DNA of 64,000 nt from Paraburkholderia silvatlantica (GCF_003096715.1 NZ_QEOL01000013.1:124001-188000); one strand, 5' to 3'; numbered from the stretch's first letter, positions 51,531-60,850 are shown. Numbers and translations: made by a program. The notes: generated by a model from the sequence alone, not told the origin.

Positions 51531-53084
51531 ATGGACAGTTACGAGATCGACATGAAGCGCCGCCAGTTGTTGCTTGGCTCGCTCGCGGCCGGCGCGGGCG
51601 CGTTGCTGCCTTGGGAACGCGCGTTCGCGCAAGGCCATCCGGCCGACCAGGTGCTCAACATCGCCTACATCTCCGACGTACCGACATGGGACCCGACGGC
51701 GATCACCGTTCCGCAGGCGCAGTCGATCTACGAGACCGTGTTCGACTCGCCGTTGCGCTACTCGCCGAAGCTCGTGCTCGAAGGGCGCCAGATCTCCGCC
51801 TGGAAATGGCAGGACAAGACCGCGCAGCGCCTCGAAGTCACGCTGCGCGACGACATTCTCTTTCACGACGGCTCGAAGCTCACGACGGCCGACCTCAAGT
51901 ACAGCCTGCACGACCGGCCGACGGCGGACCACAAGCTCGCCGTCGGCGGCATGTTCCAGACGCTGCAGGACGTCGAGATCGTCTCGCCGACGCGCGCCGT
52001 GCTCGTCTACAGCAAGCCGACGCCCGCCGCGCCGATTTATCTGGCATTCCTCGCTGGCTACATCGTGCCGAAGGCGTACATGGAGAAGGTTGGCGTCGAC
52101 GGCTTTCTCGCGAAGCCGGTCGGCGCCGGGCCGTACCGGCTCGTCGACTATCAGCGCGGCTCGCGCATCGTGCTCGAAGCGTTCGACAAGTACTGGGGCG
52201 GCGCGCCTCCGATCCGACACGTCACGTTCGAGGTGGCGACGGAGCCGTCGGCGCGCGTCGCTGCGGTCGAGTCGGGCCGCGCGGGCGTAGCCGTGCAGAT
52301 TCCCCTGCGTGAGGCGCAGCGCCTCGCGAAAGTGCCCGGCATCACGACGCAGATCTATCCGTACAGCGAGATTTACATGCTGCGGATGCCCAACTACGTA
52401 AAGCCCTTCGACGACGAGAACGTGCGCGCCGCAATGCACTACGCGATCGATACCGAGGCGCTGTCGAAGGCGTTCTACGGCGGCATCGCCCGCCCGCTCT
52501 CGGTGACGGCCACGGCGGGTTCTGCTGCCGACGTGCCCGGGTTCAAGATCCCCTACGATCCGCAGCGCGCCATCGCCGCGCTCGCGAAGTCGGGCTACGG
52601 GCCGAACAAGCCGGTGCGTGTGCCTTTCCTCACGACCAACGGCACCTTTCCGAGCGACTACGACATGGCGCGCGCGATCGCCGGCATGTGGCAGCGCGTC
52701 GGCATCCAGGCCGATCTGACGCAGACCACGATGGCCAAGGTGATCGCCGAAATCCAGGCGACCAAGATGAGCGGCGTGCTGCTCTACAGCTGGGCCAATT
52801 CGACCGGCGATCCGGAGAACTACACCGGGCGGATTCTCGATCCGCGGCTGCGCTTCTCAGCCTGGAAGGACCCTGCGCTCGGACCGAGAGTAGAGGCGCT
52901 GATGACCGAGGTCGACGAACAGAAGCGCATGGCGGGATATCGCGCGCTTGGCCAGGAAGCGTCCGAGAAGTCATGGGTGGTTCCCCTGCTGCAGGCCGTC
53001 ACGACGATCGCGTTTCGTTCGAACGTCGAAGTGAAGACCTTCGACAGCGGCTACATCCTGCCCGTCGAATACCGGCTCAAATGA
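51531..53084 (+). CDS. oligopeptide-type substrate-binding protein (SBP_bac_5)
   Basis: A 517-residue periplasmic binding protein. A twin-arginine-like signal (MKRRQLLLGSLAAGAGALLP, residues about 8-27, cleavage near AFAQG) precedes the SBP_bac_5 fold, with the pattern LRDDILFHDGSKLTTADLKYSL. An AGGAGG site precedes the ATG at 51531; an internal ATG at 51552 would give a more standard signal. It is the only SBP_bac_5 in the window and very likely serves the DppBC/DF-like transporter at 41.8-45.7 kb, although encoded six kilobases away. Confidence 0.86.
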   Translation: MDSYEIDMKRRQLLLGSLAAGAGALLPWERAFAQGHPADQVLNIAYISDVPTWDPTAITVPQAQSIYETVFDSPLRYSPKLVLEGRQISAWKWQDKTAQRLEVTLRDDILFHDGSKLTTADLKYSLHDRPTADHKLAVGGMFQTLQDVEIVSPTRAVLVYSKPTPAAPIYLAFLAGYIVPKAYMEKVGVDGFLAKPVGAGPYRLVDYQRGSRIVLEAFDKYWGGAPPIRHVTFEVATEPSARVAAVESGRAGVAVQIPLREAQRLAKVPGITTQIYPYSEIYMLRMPNYVKPFDDENVRAAMHYAIDTEALSKAFYGGIARPLSVTATAGSAADVPGFKIPYDPQRAIAALAKSGYGPNKPVRVPFLTTNGTFPSDYDMARAIAGMWQRVGIQADLTQTTMAKVIAEIQATKMSGVLLYSWANSTGDPENYTGRILDPRLRFSAWKDPALGPRVEALMTEVDEQKRMAGYRALGQEASEKSWVVPLLQAVTTIAFRSNVEVKTFDSGYILPVEYRLK

Positions 53085-53109
53085 CGGGATCTGCCACGAG
53101 GAACATGCG

Positions 53110-53835
53110 ATGCGTATAGAACATTCGACGGCCTTCGTCTCGGGCGCGAACCGCGGCGTCGGTGCCGGCTTCGTCGCCGGACTGCTCGCGCGTGGCGCCC
53201 GCAAGGTCTACGCGGGCATGCGCGATCCGGATGCGGCACGCTTCGACGATCCGCGCGTCGTGCCGGTGCGGCTCGACGTCACCGTGCCCGCACAGGTCGC
53301 CGAGGCGGCCGCGCTGGCCGGCGACGTCTCGTTGCTGATCAACAACGCGGGCATCAACCGGCTCGAACGCGTGGCCGAGCCACGCGACGCGCTCGCAGCC
53401 CGCGCCGAAATGGAAGTCAATTATTTCGGCACGCTGGAGATGTGCCGCGCGTTCGCGCCGGCGCTCGCGCGCAACGGCGGTGCACTGGTCAACATGCTTT
53501 CGATTCTCGCGCGCGTCGCGCTGCCCGCGATGGGCTCCCTGTGCGCGTCGAAGGCAGCCGCGCTGCGCATGACGGAAGGCGTGCGCGCCGAGCTGGCCGG
53601 ACGCGGCGTGCGCGTGCTGGCGGTGCTGCCCGGCGCGATCGATACGGACATGAGCCGCGATTTCCCGCCGCCGAAACTCGCGGTGACGGACGTCGTCGAC
53701 GCGGTATTCGCGGCGCTCGAAGCAGGACCGGGCGGCGCGCACGACGTCTACGTCGGCGCGATGGCCGAGGGCGTCGCGGCGGGACTCGCAGCGGACCGTG
53801 CCGCCGTGCTCGCGCAGTTCGCCGCTTATCTGTAA
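53110..53835 (+). CDS. short-chain dehydrogenase/reductase
   Basis: A 241-residue classical SDR. The cofactor loop is TAFVSGANRGVGAGFV (residues about 5-20, GxxxGxG variant) and NNAGINR follows near residue 78. The usual Tyr-x-x-x-Lys reads LCASKAA (about 140), so the active tyrosine position has Cys or Leu while the lysine is kept. Activity is therefore uncertain. It lies 25 bases after the binding-protein gene and 28 before the hydrolase fusion. Confidence 0.8.
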   Translation: MRIEHSTAFVSGANRGVGAGFVAGLLARGARKVYAGMRDPDAARFDDPRVVPVRLDVTVPAQVAEAAALAGDVSLLINNAGINRLERVAEPRDALAARAEMEVNYFGTLEMCRAFAPALARNGGALVNMLSILARVALPAMGSLCASKAAALRMTEGVRAELAGRGVRVLAVLPGAIDTDMSRDFPPPKLAVTDVVDAVFAALEAGPGGAHDVYVGAMAEGVAAGLAADRAAVLAQFAAYL

Positions 53836-53863
53836 TGACTTTTTCGCCCAGGAGACGTCATCC

Positions 53864-55102
53864 ATGAGCAGTCGAACCATCCAGGTGAGTGCCCGCGACG
53901 GCGGCCACTTTTCGGCGTATCTCGCGACGCCCGCGCAGGGCTCCGGGCCGGGCCTCGTGCTCGTGCAGGAGATCTTCGGCATCAACGGGTTCATGAAGGC
54001 GATGGCCGACCGCTACGCCGAGGAAGGCTATGTCGTGCTGGTGCCGGACCTGTTCTGGCGCATGAAGCCGGGCGTCGTGCTGGGCTACGGCGAGGACGAT
54101 TTCAAGGCGGCGCTCGACTATCACGAGCGCCTCGACGAGACGCTTGCCGTCGAGGACATCGCCGCGACGCTCGACGCCGCGCGTGCGCTGCCGGAGCAGG
54201 CCGGCAAGGTCGGCCTGATCGGCTATTGCCTCGGTGGCCGGCTTGCGATGCTGAGCGCGGCGCGCACCGACGTCGACTGCGCGATCAGCTACTACGGCGT
54301 GAATCTGCAGAATCATCTCGACGAGGCCGCGTCGATTCGCTGCCCGATCATGTTCCATTTCCCCGAGAACGACGCGTTCTGTCCGCCCGAGGCGCGCGAG
54401 CGCATCGTGGCTGCGTTCGCCGATCGTCCGGGCGCCGAGTGCTATGTCTATCCAGGCTGTGATCACGCGTTCGCGACGCCGGAACGTCCGCAGTACGACA
54501 AACCCGCGGCGCTGATGGCCTACTCTCGCACGATGGCGATGCTTCGCAAGGTGCTTGGCCCGATCTACGATCTCAACACGTTGTGGGAGCGGCACTGCTA
54601 CTACGAATTCGCGACCCGCGACGTCGGCGCGGTCATGCCGACAATGGTTGCCGAGCCCTACGTGAACCACGTGCCGACGATGACGGGCGGTGTCGGCCAC
54701 GACCAGCTCAAGCGCTTCTACAAGTACCACTTCGTCGATGCCAATCCGGCCGATACGACGTTGATTCCCGTGTCGCGGACGATCGGCGCGGATCGGATCG
54801 TCGACGAGTTCGTGTTCTGCGCGACGCACGACCGCGAGATCGACTGGCTGCTGCCGGGCCTCGCGCCGACGGGCAAATACTTCGAGGTGCCGATGCTCGC
54901 AGTGGTGTGCTTCCGCGGAGACAAGCTCTACAACGAGCACATCTATTGGGATCAGGCGTCGGTGCTCGTGCAGATCGGCGTGCTCGATCCGGCCGGGCTG
55001 CCTGTCGCGGGCATCCAGACCGCGAAGAAGCTGATCGACGAGGCGCTGCCGAGCAATACGCTGATGCCGAACTGGGCATCGAGCGAGGGCAAGCCGACCT
55101 GA
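53864..55102 (+). CDS. dienelactone hydrolase fused to a SnoaL/NTF2-like domain
   Basis: A 412-residue two-domain protein. Residues about 1-230 are a dienelactone hydrolase alpha/beta fold with Cys122 in GYCLGG, Asp170 in FPENDAF and His201 in CDHAFATP as the triad. Residues about 235-412 (TLWERHCYYEFATRDVGAVMPTMVAEPYVNHVPT...) form a SnoaL/NTF2-like cone domain. DLHs open lactone rings such as those in catechol ortho pathways, and SnoaL folds include aldol cyclases and dehydratases. A fused pair suggests sequential steps on a lactone intermediate. The start at 53864 follows AGGAGACG. It is convergent with iacE. Confidence 0.84.
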   Translation: MSSRTIQVSARDGGHFSAYLATPAQGSGPGLVLVQEIFGINGFMKAMADRYAEEGYVVLVPDLFWRMKPGVVLGYGEDDFKAALDYHERLDETLAVEDIAATLDAARALPEQAGKVGLIGYCLGGRLAMLSAARTDVDCAISYYGVNLQNHLDEAASIRCPIMFHFPENDAFCPPEARERIVAAFADRPGAECYVYPGCDHAFATPERPQYDKPAALMAYSRTMAMLRKVLGPIYDLNTLWERHCYYEFATRDVGAVMPTMVAEPYVNHVPTMTGGVGHDQLKRFYKYHFVDANPADTTLIPVSRTIGADRIVDEFVFCATHDREIDWLLPGLAPTGKYFEVPMLAVVCFRGDKLYNEHIYWDQASVLVQIGVLDPAGLPVAGIQTAKKLIDEALPSNTLMPNWASSEGKPT

Positions 55103-55143
55103 GCATGAGCGGCGGCAGGGCGCGTGCCCCGGCGCCGCATCGT

Positions 55144-55887
55144 TCAGCGCATGAACAATCCGCCGTTGACGTCCCAGCACGCGCCGGTTGTGAACCACGC
55201 GTGCTCGGCGGCAAGCAGCACGGCGACGTCGGCGACGAAATCCGCGTTGCCGAGCCGCCCGGCGGGGATCCCCGCGACGAGCTTGCGCAGCGTATCGGCC
55301 GGCACGCTGTCGTGCACGGCGGGCAGGTCCATCGGCCCCGGCGAGACCGCGTTGACGGTGACGCCGCGCGCGGCGAGATCGCGCGCAAACACCTTCGTGA
55401 GATTGAGCACGCCCGCCTTCGAGGCCGCGTAATGCGCACCCGTTGCGGTGCCGCCGTTCTGGCCCGCGAGCGAAGCTACGTTGACGATGCGCCCGCCGCC
55501 GTGAGCGCCGAAGTGCCGGCCGAACACCTGCCAGCCGAACAGCACGCTGCGCAGGTTCACGTCGACGGCGCGGCCGAATTGCTCCGCGCTCACGTCCATC
55601 ACCGGCACGACTTGCGCGCGGCCCGCGTTGTTGACGAGCACGTCGACGCGCTGCCAGACCGTGAGGATCGCGTCGCGGGCCGCTTCGAAATCGCTTTTCT
55701 CGCACACGTCGAGCGCAAGCGCGATCGCGCGCGAGCCGTCGGCGCTCAGCGCGCGAGCGAGCTGCCGGGCTGCGTCGGCGTGCACGTCGCCGAGTGCGAC
55801 TCGATAGCCCACGGCGTGAAAGCGCCGCGCGATCGTTGCGCCGAGGCCTTGGGCGGCGCCCGTCACCAGCACGACGCGGTCTGTCAT
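55144..55887 (-). CDS. iacE: short-chain dehydrogenase/reductase of the iac cluster
   Basis: A 247-residue classical SDR with all key residues: VLVTGAAQGLGATIARR (cofactor loop), NNAGRAQ, the catalytic serine in VNVASLAGQ and Tyr-x-x-x-Lys in HYAASKA. It is the last gene of the iacC-D-B-I-H-E operon, overlapping the amidase by ATGA. In Pseudomonas putida IacE acts after IacA on the hydroxylated indole-acetate. The symbol rests on operon membership. Confidence 0.75.
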   Translation of the reverse strand: MTDRVVLVTGAAQGLGATIARRFHAVGYRVALGDVHADAARQLARALSADGSRAIALALDVCEKSDFEAARDAILTVWQRVDVLVNNAGRAQVVPVMDVSAEQFGRAVDVNLRSVLFGWQVFGRHFGAHGGGRIVNVASLAGQNGGTATGAHYAASKAGVLNLTKVFARDLAARGVTVNAVSPGPMDLPAVHDSVPADTLRKLVAGIPAGRLGNADFVADVAVLLAAEHAWFTTGACWDVNGGLFMR

Positions 55888-57026
55888 GCCGGCGCTCTCT
55901 GGCTTGCCAGCGCCGCTTCGAACTGCGCGGCGAGCGCACAGACCAACTCGTCTGCACCTTTGCGCGCGACGATCTGCAATCCGGCGGCGAGCGGCGAGTC
56001 CGCGAGCGGCAGCGGCAGGCTCAGCGCGGGATGGCCGCTCAGGTTGAACGGCCGGATCAGCGACGACATCGCGATCACCGGGGCGCCGCCGCGCGCAGCT
56101 TCGAGCGTGATCGGCAGCGTCGGCAGTGTCGGCAGCACGATCGCGTCGACGGTGTCGAGCACGCGGTCGACTTCGGCCGTGAATTCGTCGCGCACCGATT
56201 CGGCCACGGCGAGGTCGGCGGCGCTCGTTTGCGACGCGCCACGCAGACGCGCGACGAGATCGGCGCCGAGCTTGCCTGTTTCGAGCAGATGGCCGAACGC
56301 GCGCCACGTCTCCACGTTGATGACGGCAAGGCCCGCGTCGAACGCCGCGCGCAGGCGCGGCAGCTCGACCTCGCGCGCGGCGAAACCGGCGAGCGACGGC
56401 GCGCGCGCCACCGCGTTGCGAATCGCGTCGAGCGCGTCGACGGCGACGACGCCGATCCGCGCGGCGCCCGGCGGCGCGGCCGCCGCGATCTCGTCGAAGC
56501 CCGGCGCGATGGCGGCCATCACGTCTGTGAGCGTGGTCATGTCGCGTGCGAACGGGCCGACGCAATCGAGCGTCGAGACGGCGGGCGCGACGCCCTTGCG
56601 CGACACGCGCCCGAACGTCGGCTTCATGCCGATCACGCCGCAGCACGCGGCGGGTCCGCGCACCGAGCCGCCGGTGTCGGTGCCGAGCGCCGCGCAGCTC
56701 AGATGCAGGCCGACGGCAGCGGCCGAGCCGCTCGACGAGCCGCCGGGAATGCGCGTCTCGTCCTGCGGGTTTTCGGGCGTACCGGTGAAGTCGTTGATGC
56801 CCGTCATGCCGAACGCGAGTTCGTGCATGTTGGTTTTGCCGACCACGCGCCAGCCGGCGTCGAGCAGGCGCTCGACCACCTCGGCGTGCAGCCCGGCCGC
56901 GGGCGCGTCGGCCAACGCGCGGCTGGCGGCCGTCGTCGGATAGCCTGCGACGTCGATGCTGTCCTTGATCGCGATGCTCGGCCCGTCGGCATCGCCGAGA
57001 GAAAACTCGCTGATGAACTCGTTCAT
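55884..57026 (-). CDS. iacH: amidase-signature hydrolase of the iac cluster
   Basis: A 380-residue amidase-signature enzyme, shorter than the two at 15 and 22 kb. The triad is Lys21 (IAIKDSID), cis-Ser97 (GGSSSGS) and Ser121 (GTDTGGSVRGP). It matches IacH, the amidase-like protein of iac clusters, whose exact step is unresolved. It follows the SnoaL-like gene by five bases. Its C-terminus is normal. Confidence 0.76.
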   Translation of the reverse strand: MNEFISEFSLGDADGPSIAIKDSIDVAGYPTTAASRALADAPAAGLHAEVVERLLDAGWRVVGKTNMHELAFGMTGINDFTGTPENPQDETRIPGGSSSGSAAAVGLHLSCAALGTDTGGSVRGPAACCGVIGMKPTFGRVSRKGVAPAVSTLDCVGPFARDMTTLTDVMAAIAPGFDEIAAAAPPGAARIGVVAVDALDAIRNAVARAPSLAGFAAREVELPRLRAAFDAGLAVINVETWRAFGHLLETGKLGADLVARLRGASQTSAADLAVAESVRDEFTAEVDRVLDTVDAIVLPTLPTLPITLEAARGGAPVIAMSSLIRPFNLSGHPALSLPLPLADSPLAAGLQIVARKGADELVCALAAQFEAALASQRAPA

Positions 57027-57031
57027 GGCAC

Positions 57032-57562
57032 TCAGGTATCGGTGGGAGAGGGAGTGACTTGCCACGGCGCGTCGAACAGGCGCCGGGTCCGGAAATGCCG
57101 CATAAGCCATGCACCGGATGCGGCGCACGGCACGAAATCGACTTCGAGCCGCGCGGCGATCAGCTCGGCGCCGCCGTTGACGTAACGGGATGCCTGCAGC
57201 ATCAGCCAGCGGCCCGTGGCTTGCGTCGCATCGGCGCATACGTCGATCTGCTCTGCACTCAGGAAGTGCGCGTTGACCGAGAAATGCGGCGTCGGCGGCA
57301 GATAGCGCGTGAGCATCGCGAGGATCGCTTCGCGTCCCTCGATCCGGCCGAACTTGCGCGCGTACAGCGGGCCGACGCCTTCCCAAATGGCGTCGCCCGT
57401 GAAAAGCGACGCCAGCGTCTCGTCGGCGAGCGCACCCGAGGGCACGTCGCACAGCGCCATGTAGCGCGCCGTGGTGCGCCGCACGGCGTGCTCGGCTTCG
57501 AGCACGGCGAGACGCCGATGCAGTGCCGCTTCGCCAGCGCGCGCCAGCGCGGCCGCGCTCAC
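57032..57562 (-). CDS. iacI: SnoaL/NTF2-like protein of the iac cluster
   Basis: A 176-residue NTF2-like fold protein with the pattern LASLFTGDAIWEGVGPLYARKFGRIEGREAILAMLTRY (residues about 54-91). I chose the GTG at 57562, which overlaps the previous stop by GTGA; the frame is open further up but reads as a shadow there. In iac clusters the small SnoaL-like IacI follows IacB, as here. Confidence 0.7.
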   Translation of the reverse strand: MSAAALARAGEAALHRRLAVLEAEHAVRRTTARYMALCDVPSGALADETLASLFTGDAIWEGVGPLYARKFGRIEGREAILAMLTRYLPPTPHFSVNAHFLSAEQIDVCADATQATGRWLMLQASRYVNGGAELIAARLEVDFVPCAASGAWLMRHFRTRRLFDAPWQVTPSPTDT

Positions 57563-57924
57563 GTCGCCTCCGGCACGCGAAGCGCGCGGCCGACGCGCGC
57601 TTCGATCTTGCCGTAGCGCCACAGGTTGTACGGGCCCACGGGCGTCGTGCGATAGAGGTTGCAGACCGCGGCGACGGTGTCGAGATCGGCGACGTCGGCC
57701 ATGATGTAGAAGGTCCAAGGCGCCTGCGCGGACGAGCCGACCGCGAGCCGGTCATCGTCCATGATCCCGAGCACGCGCACGCCGTCCATCGACTCGAGCG
57801 CCTTGAGCATTGCGCCATAGGCTTGCCATATCGTGCCGATCTCGTCGCGCGGCAGGTCGAAGAAGTTCTGCGTCACGCCGCAGCAGAACAGCACGCGCAG
57901 CGGTAGCGTTGCGTCGTCAGCCAT
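57559..57924 (-). CDS. iacB: small protein of the iac cluster (IacB-like)
   Basis: A 121-residue protein. The pattern PLRVLFCCGVTQNFFDLPRDEIGTIWQAYGAMLKALESMDGVRVLGIMDDDRLAVG...TFYIMADVADLDTVAAVCNLYRTTPVG suggests a ferredoxin-like (dimeric alpha-beta barrel) fold. IacB of P. putida is a short protein of unknown function in the same place, between the dioxygenase genes and the SnoaL-like gene. It starts at 57924, 62 bases after the small dioxygenase subunit. Confidence 0.65.
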   Translation of the reverse strand: MADDATLPLRVLFCCGVTQNFFDLPRDEIGTIWQAYGAMLKALESMDGVRVLGIMDDDRLAVGSSAQAPWTFYIMADVADLDTVAAVCNLYRTTPVGPYNLWRYGKIEARVGRALRVPEAT

Positions 57925-57986
57925 AAAGCGTTCTCCAGGTGCTGCGCCTCGCGCGTCCCGCCCTGGCGGCAGGACGCGCGGCGGCG

Positions 57987-58490
57987 TCAGAGCAGAAAGC
58001 CGATTGCGTTGAGTGTGTCGGTCGAATCGATGAGCCGGACCACCTTTTGCACGATGCGCGGTTCGCCCTGCGACAGATCGAGGCGGTGCTCGAGATCGGC
58101 CGCGAACAGCGTGGCGACGCCGCGCTTGTAGGCGACGACCACCTGGGCCGAACGCGCGGTGATGCAAGAGTCCTCCGCGTCCTGATCGTCGATCGTGAAG
58201 CGCGAGACGGTTCGCACCGTGCGTGCCGCGTCCGACACCGACGGCGAGTAGCCGGCGAGCATCCGCTGCACGCGCAGCTCGCGCATCGCGCGATCGTCGT
58301 AGGCGTAGTTCAGCGTCGCCGCAAAATCCTTCGCCTGCGGGTCGATGGGCACGACGTAATGTCCCTCGTCGGACCACAGCGCGAGCCAGCCCCGGTAATC
58401 CTTGCGGTCGAGCAGCTCGGCTTCGCGCCAGATGAATTGCATCGCGCGCGTCAGTACGGGCTGCGCGAGCATCGGTTCGAGTTCACTCAC
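57987..58490 (-). CDS. iacD: ring-hydroxylating dioxygenase small subunit (iac)
   Basis: A 167-residue NTF2-like beta subunit with the typical FIWREAELLDRKDYRGWLALWSDEGHYVVPIDP stretch (residues about 20-52). It starts at the GTG at 58490, overlapping the large subunit stop (GTGA). It partners the iacC oxygenase. Confidence 0.78.
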   Translation of the reverse strand: MSELEPMLAQPVLTRAMQFIWREAELLDRKDYRGWLALWSDEGHYVVPIDPQAKDFAATLNYAYDDRAMRELRVQRMLAGYSPSVSDAARTVRTVSRFTIDDQDAEDSCITARSAQVVVAYKRGVATLFAADLEHRLDLSQGEPRIVQKVVRLIDSTDTLNAIGFLL

Positions 58491-59782
58491 GATTGCGGCT
58501 CCATCATCTGCTGCCATTTTGCGTAGGCGGCGCGCATGCCCGTTTCGTCGGTTGCGTGCGCCGTCTTTTCGCCGTTCGCTGCCGTGGTCTCACGGTTCAG
58601 TCCGCGGTTCACGAGGATCGGCACATCGGGGCCCGCGTGCGAGCCGCGCTGCACGCGCTCCCATGCTTCGGCGTCGTCGGGGCTGCCGAAGCCGAGCGGC
58701 CCCTGGAAGTGCTCGTGTACGCGCAGACGCACGCGGTTCGCCTCGTCAGGGCCGCCGTCCATCGCGAGTGCGACGTGGCGGATCTCGGTCTCGTCGACGG
58801 AAACCGGCCGCAGCACGCGGAAGAACGACATCGACAGCGCGAGGTTCGGAAACAGGTTCACGTTGAAGCCGACGCCCATCAGCGAACGCACGATACGCCG
58901 CACCTCGTCAGGCGGATACGACTTGGCGAGCGACGCGGCGAGCGCCTCGTGACGCACGGGCAGCGGCGCGCCGTTGTCGTCGTCGAGATCGATCAGCTCT
59001 GGCATCAGCACGGCGACGCTGTGCCCGTTGCCGAGCGAGCGGCAGAACGCGTTCTCGCTCGTCATGAAGCTCGTGATCGAGGCGGCCGTCTGGTCGTCGA
59101 TTGTCTTCATCCACGACTTGTGGACGACCGGGAAGTGATAGAGGTCGGTCGTGTTTTCGAGCTGGATCTTCCAGTTGCCCTTGAAGCGGAAGCGATGCTC
59201 GCCGTTCATTTTGACGGGATACCCTGCGCCCTGCTTCATGAAGAGATCGATCCACGGCTTTGCGCCGCCGAGGAAATCTTCGAGCGGCTCGACGGCATCG
59301 TTGAAGCTCGCGAAGATGAGCCCCTGATAGATGCCGACGCGCAGACGCCGCAGCGGCAGATCGTGCTTGTCAGCAATGCCCTCGTAGCCGTCGCCGTAGG
59401 GCAGTGCGCGCAGCGCGCCGTCTAGCCCGTAGCTCCAGCTGTGGTACGGGCACGTGAACCCGCGTGCATTGCCCTTGTGCTGCTCGCAGACGGTTGCCGC
59501 ACGATGGCGGCAGCGGTTTTCGAGGACGTTGACGCTGCCGTCGCGATCGCGCACGACGATCACCGGTTGACGGCCGATGACCGTCGTGCGGAAGTCGCCC
59601 GGATTCGGCAGTTCGCTTTCGTGCGCAACCCAGATCCAGGTGCGGTAGAAGATCCTGTCGAGCTCGGCTTCGAACAAGGCCGGGTCGTTGTACAGCGAGG
59701 GCAGCACGCGATCGGGCTCGACCCGCGTGTGCAGCGCGCTCGTGTCGATGATCTGACACGGCGGCTGGAGAATGTCGCTCAT
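58487..59782 (-). CDS. iacC: ring-hydroxylating dioxygenase large subunit (iac)
   Basis: A 431-residue Rieske oxygenase. The cluster ligands are Cys91/His93 (CRHRAA) and Cys111/His114 (CPYHSW). Mononuclear iron ligands are His216 and His221 (TTDLYHFPVVH) with Asp213. In the iac pathway IacCD carries out the late dioxygenation that leads to catechol. It heads the six-gene iacCDBIHE operon and is divergent from a LysR gene. The ATG at 59782 has a GGTGACC-like leader; the start position could shift by a base. Confidence 0.78.
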   Translation of the reverse strand: MSDILQPPCQIIDTSALHTRVEPDRVLPSLYNDPALFEAELDRIFYRTWIWVAHESELPNPGDFRTTVIGRQPVIVVRDRDGSVNVLENRCRHRAATVCEQHKGNARGFTCPYHSWSYGLDGALRALPYGDGYEGIADKHDLPLRRLRVGIYQGLIFASFNDAVEPLEDFLGGAKPWIDLFMKQGAGYPVKMNGEHRFRFKGNWKIQLENTTDLYHFPVVHKSWMKTIDDQTAASITSFMTSENAFCRSLGNGHSVAVLMPELIDLDDDNGAPLPVRHEALAASLAKSYPPDEVRRIVRSLMGVGFNVNLFPNLALSMSFFRVLRPVSVDETEIRHVALAMDGGPDEANRVRLRVHEHFQGPLGFGSPDDAEAWERVQRGSHAGPDVPILVNRGLNRETTAANGEKTAHATDETGMRAAYAKWQQMMEPQS

Positions 59783-59914
59783 CGGTGACCTTTCATGTGG
59801 GGAGAAAGATGGGGCGTCCAGCAAGAGGTGTCCAACGCCGCCCAGTGTCGATCGCTAAAGGCCAATCGGTCAAATTCATCTAAAATCAGTCCCTCTATCA
59901 ATCCGGCAAATGAC

Positions 59915-60850
59915 ATGACGTCGCTCGACCACGTCGACCTGAATCTGCTGCGAGTATTCAACGCGATCATCGAGGAACGCAGCCTCACGCGGGCCGGACA
60001 GCGCCTCGCACTGTCGCAGCCTGCCGTCAGCTACGCGCTCGGGCGGCTGCGCACCTTGTTCGACGATCCGCTTTTCATTCGCACGCGCGTCGGCATGCAG
60101 CCCACGCCGATCGCGCTGGAGCTGGCGGGCATCGTCGGCCGCGCGCTTGACACCGTGCGCGAGGCGTTGCGCTACGCCGAGCGGTTCGATCCGCGCGTGA
60201 GTACACGCACGTTCCGGCTATCGCTGTCGGATGCGGGGGAACTGGCGTATCTGCCGCCGATCTGCGAGGCACTCCACCGGCTGGCGCCGCAGGTGCGTCT
60301 GCGCATCGAGCCGACGCCCGTCGAACAGATCGAGGAGGCACTGCGGGTGAGTCGTCTCGACTTCGCGATCGGCAATCTGCCGGAATTGGCCGCGCACACG
60401 CGGCACCGGCTGCTGTTCGACGAGACGTACGTGTGCATGACGCGCAGGCGTCGCGGCTTACCGCGCGGGCCGCAGATCGATCTCGCGTCGTTCACGGCCG
60501 CGACGCACGTGCAGGTGCTTTCCGTCGAGCACAGCCATCATGCGTTGGAGGATGCATTTCGCGCGAACGGCGTGGGCCGCAACACGGTGCTGGAACTGCC
60601 GCACTTCGTCGCATTGCCGAGCGTGCTGGCCGTGACGGGCTATTACGCGACACTGCCGCGCCGGCTCGCGCAGATATTCAATCGCGGCGGCGAATTCCGG
60701 ATCTACGATCTGCCTGTGGAGTTGCCTGGCGCCGCCGTGACGATGCACTGGCACGAGAACTTTGATGGAGACGAAGGCAACGTGTGGCTGCGCGAGCTTA
60801 TGACGGACATCGTGCGCACGTTCGACCGCCTGCCGGACAGGCGCGCCTAG
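59915..60850 (+). CDS. LysR-family regulator divergent from iacC
   Basis: A 311-residue LysR regulator, HTH at about residues 8-66 (NLLRVFNAIIEERSLTRAGQRLALSQPAVSYALGRLRTLFDD). It is a paralogue of the LysR at 35.2 kb. It is divergent from iacC and convergent with iacF, with which it shares four terminal bases (CTAG). It probably activates the iacC operon and perhaps iacF through the dyad at 61.9 kb. Confidence 0.84.
   Translation: MTSLDHVDLNLLRVFNAIIEERSLTRAGQRLALSQPAVSYALGRLRTLFDDPLFIRTRVGMQPTPIALELAGIVGRALDTVREALRYAERFDPRVSTRTFRLSLSDAGELAYLPPICEALHRLAPQVRLRIEPTPVEQIEEALRVSRLDFAIGNLPELAAHTRHRLLFDETYVCMTRRRRGLPRGPQIDLASFTAATHVQVLSVEHSHHALEDAFRANGVGRNTVLELPHFVALPSVLAVTGYYATLPRRLAQIFNRGGEFRIYDLPVELPGAAVTMHWHENFDGDEGNVWLRELMTDIVRTFDRLPDRRA

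Noticed and set aside
53858..55957. Minus-strand open frame of about 699 codons
   Set aside because: It spans the DLH fusion in antisense and iacE out of frame. Both real genes have catalytic motifs.
59860..59907. Possible second copy of the iacF dyad in the LysR/iacC gap
   Set aside because: Arms match at only about 10 and 9 of 14 positions, and the spacer is 20 rather than 11 bases, which is near what chance gives.
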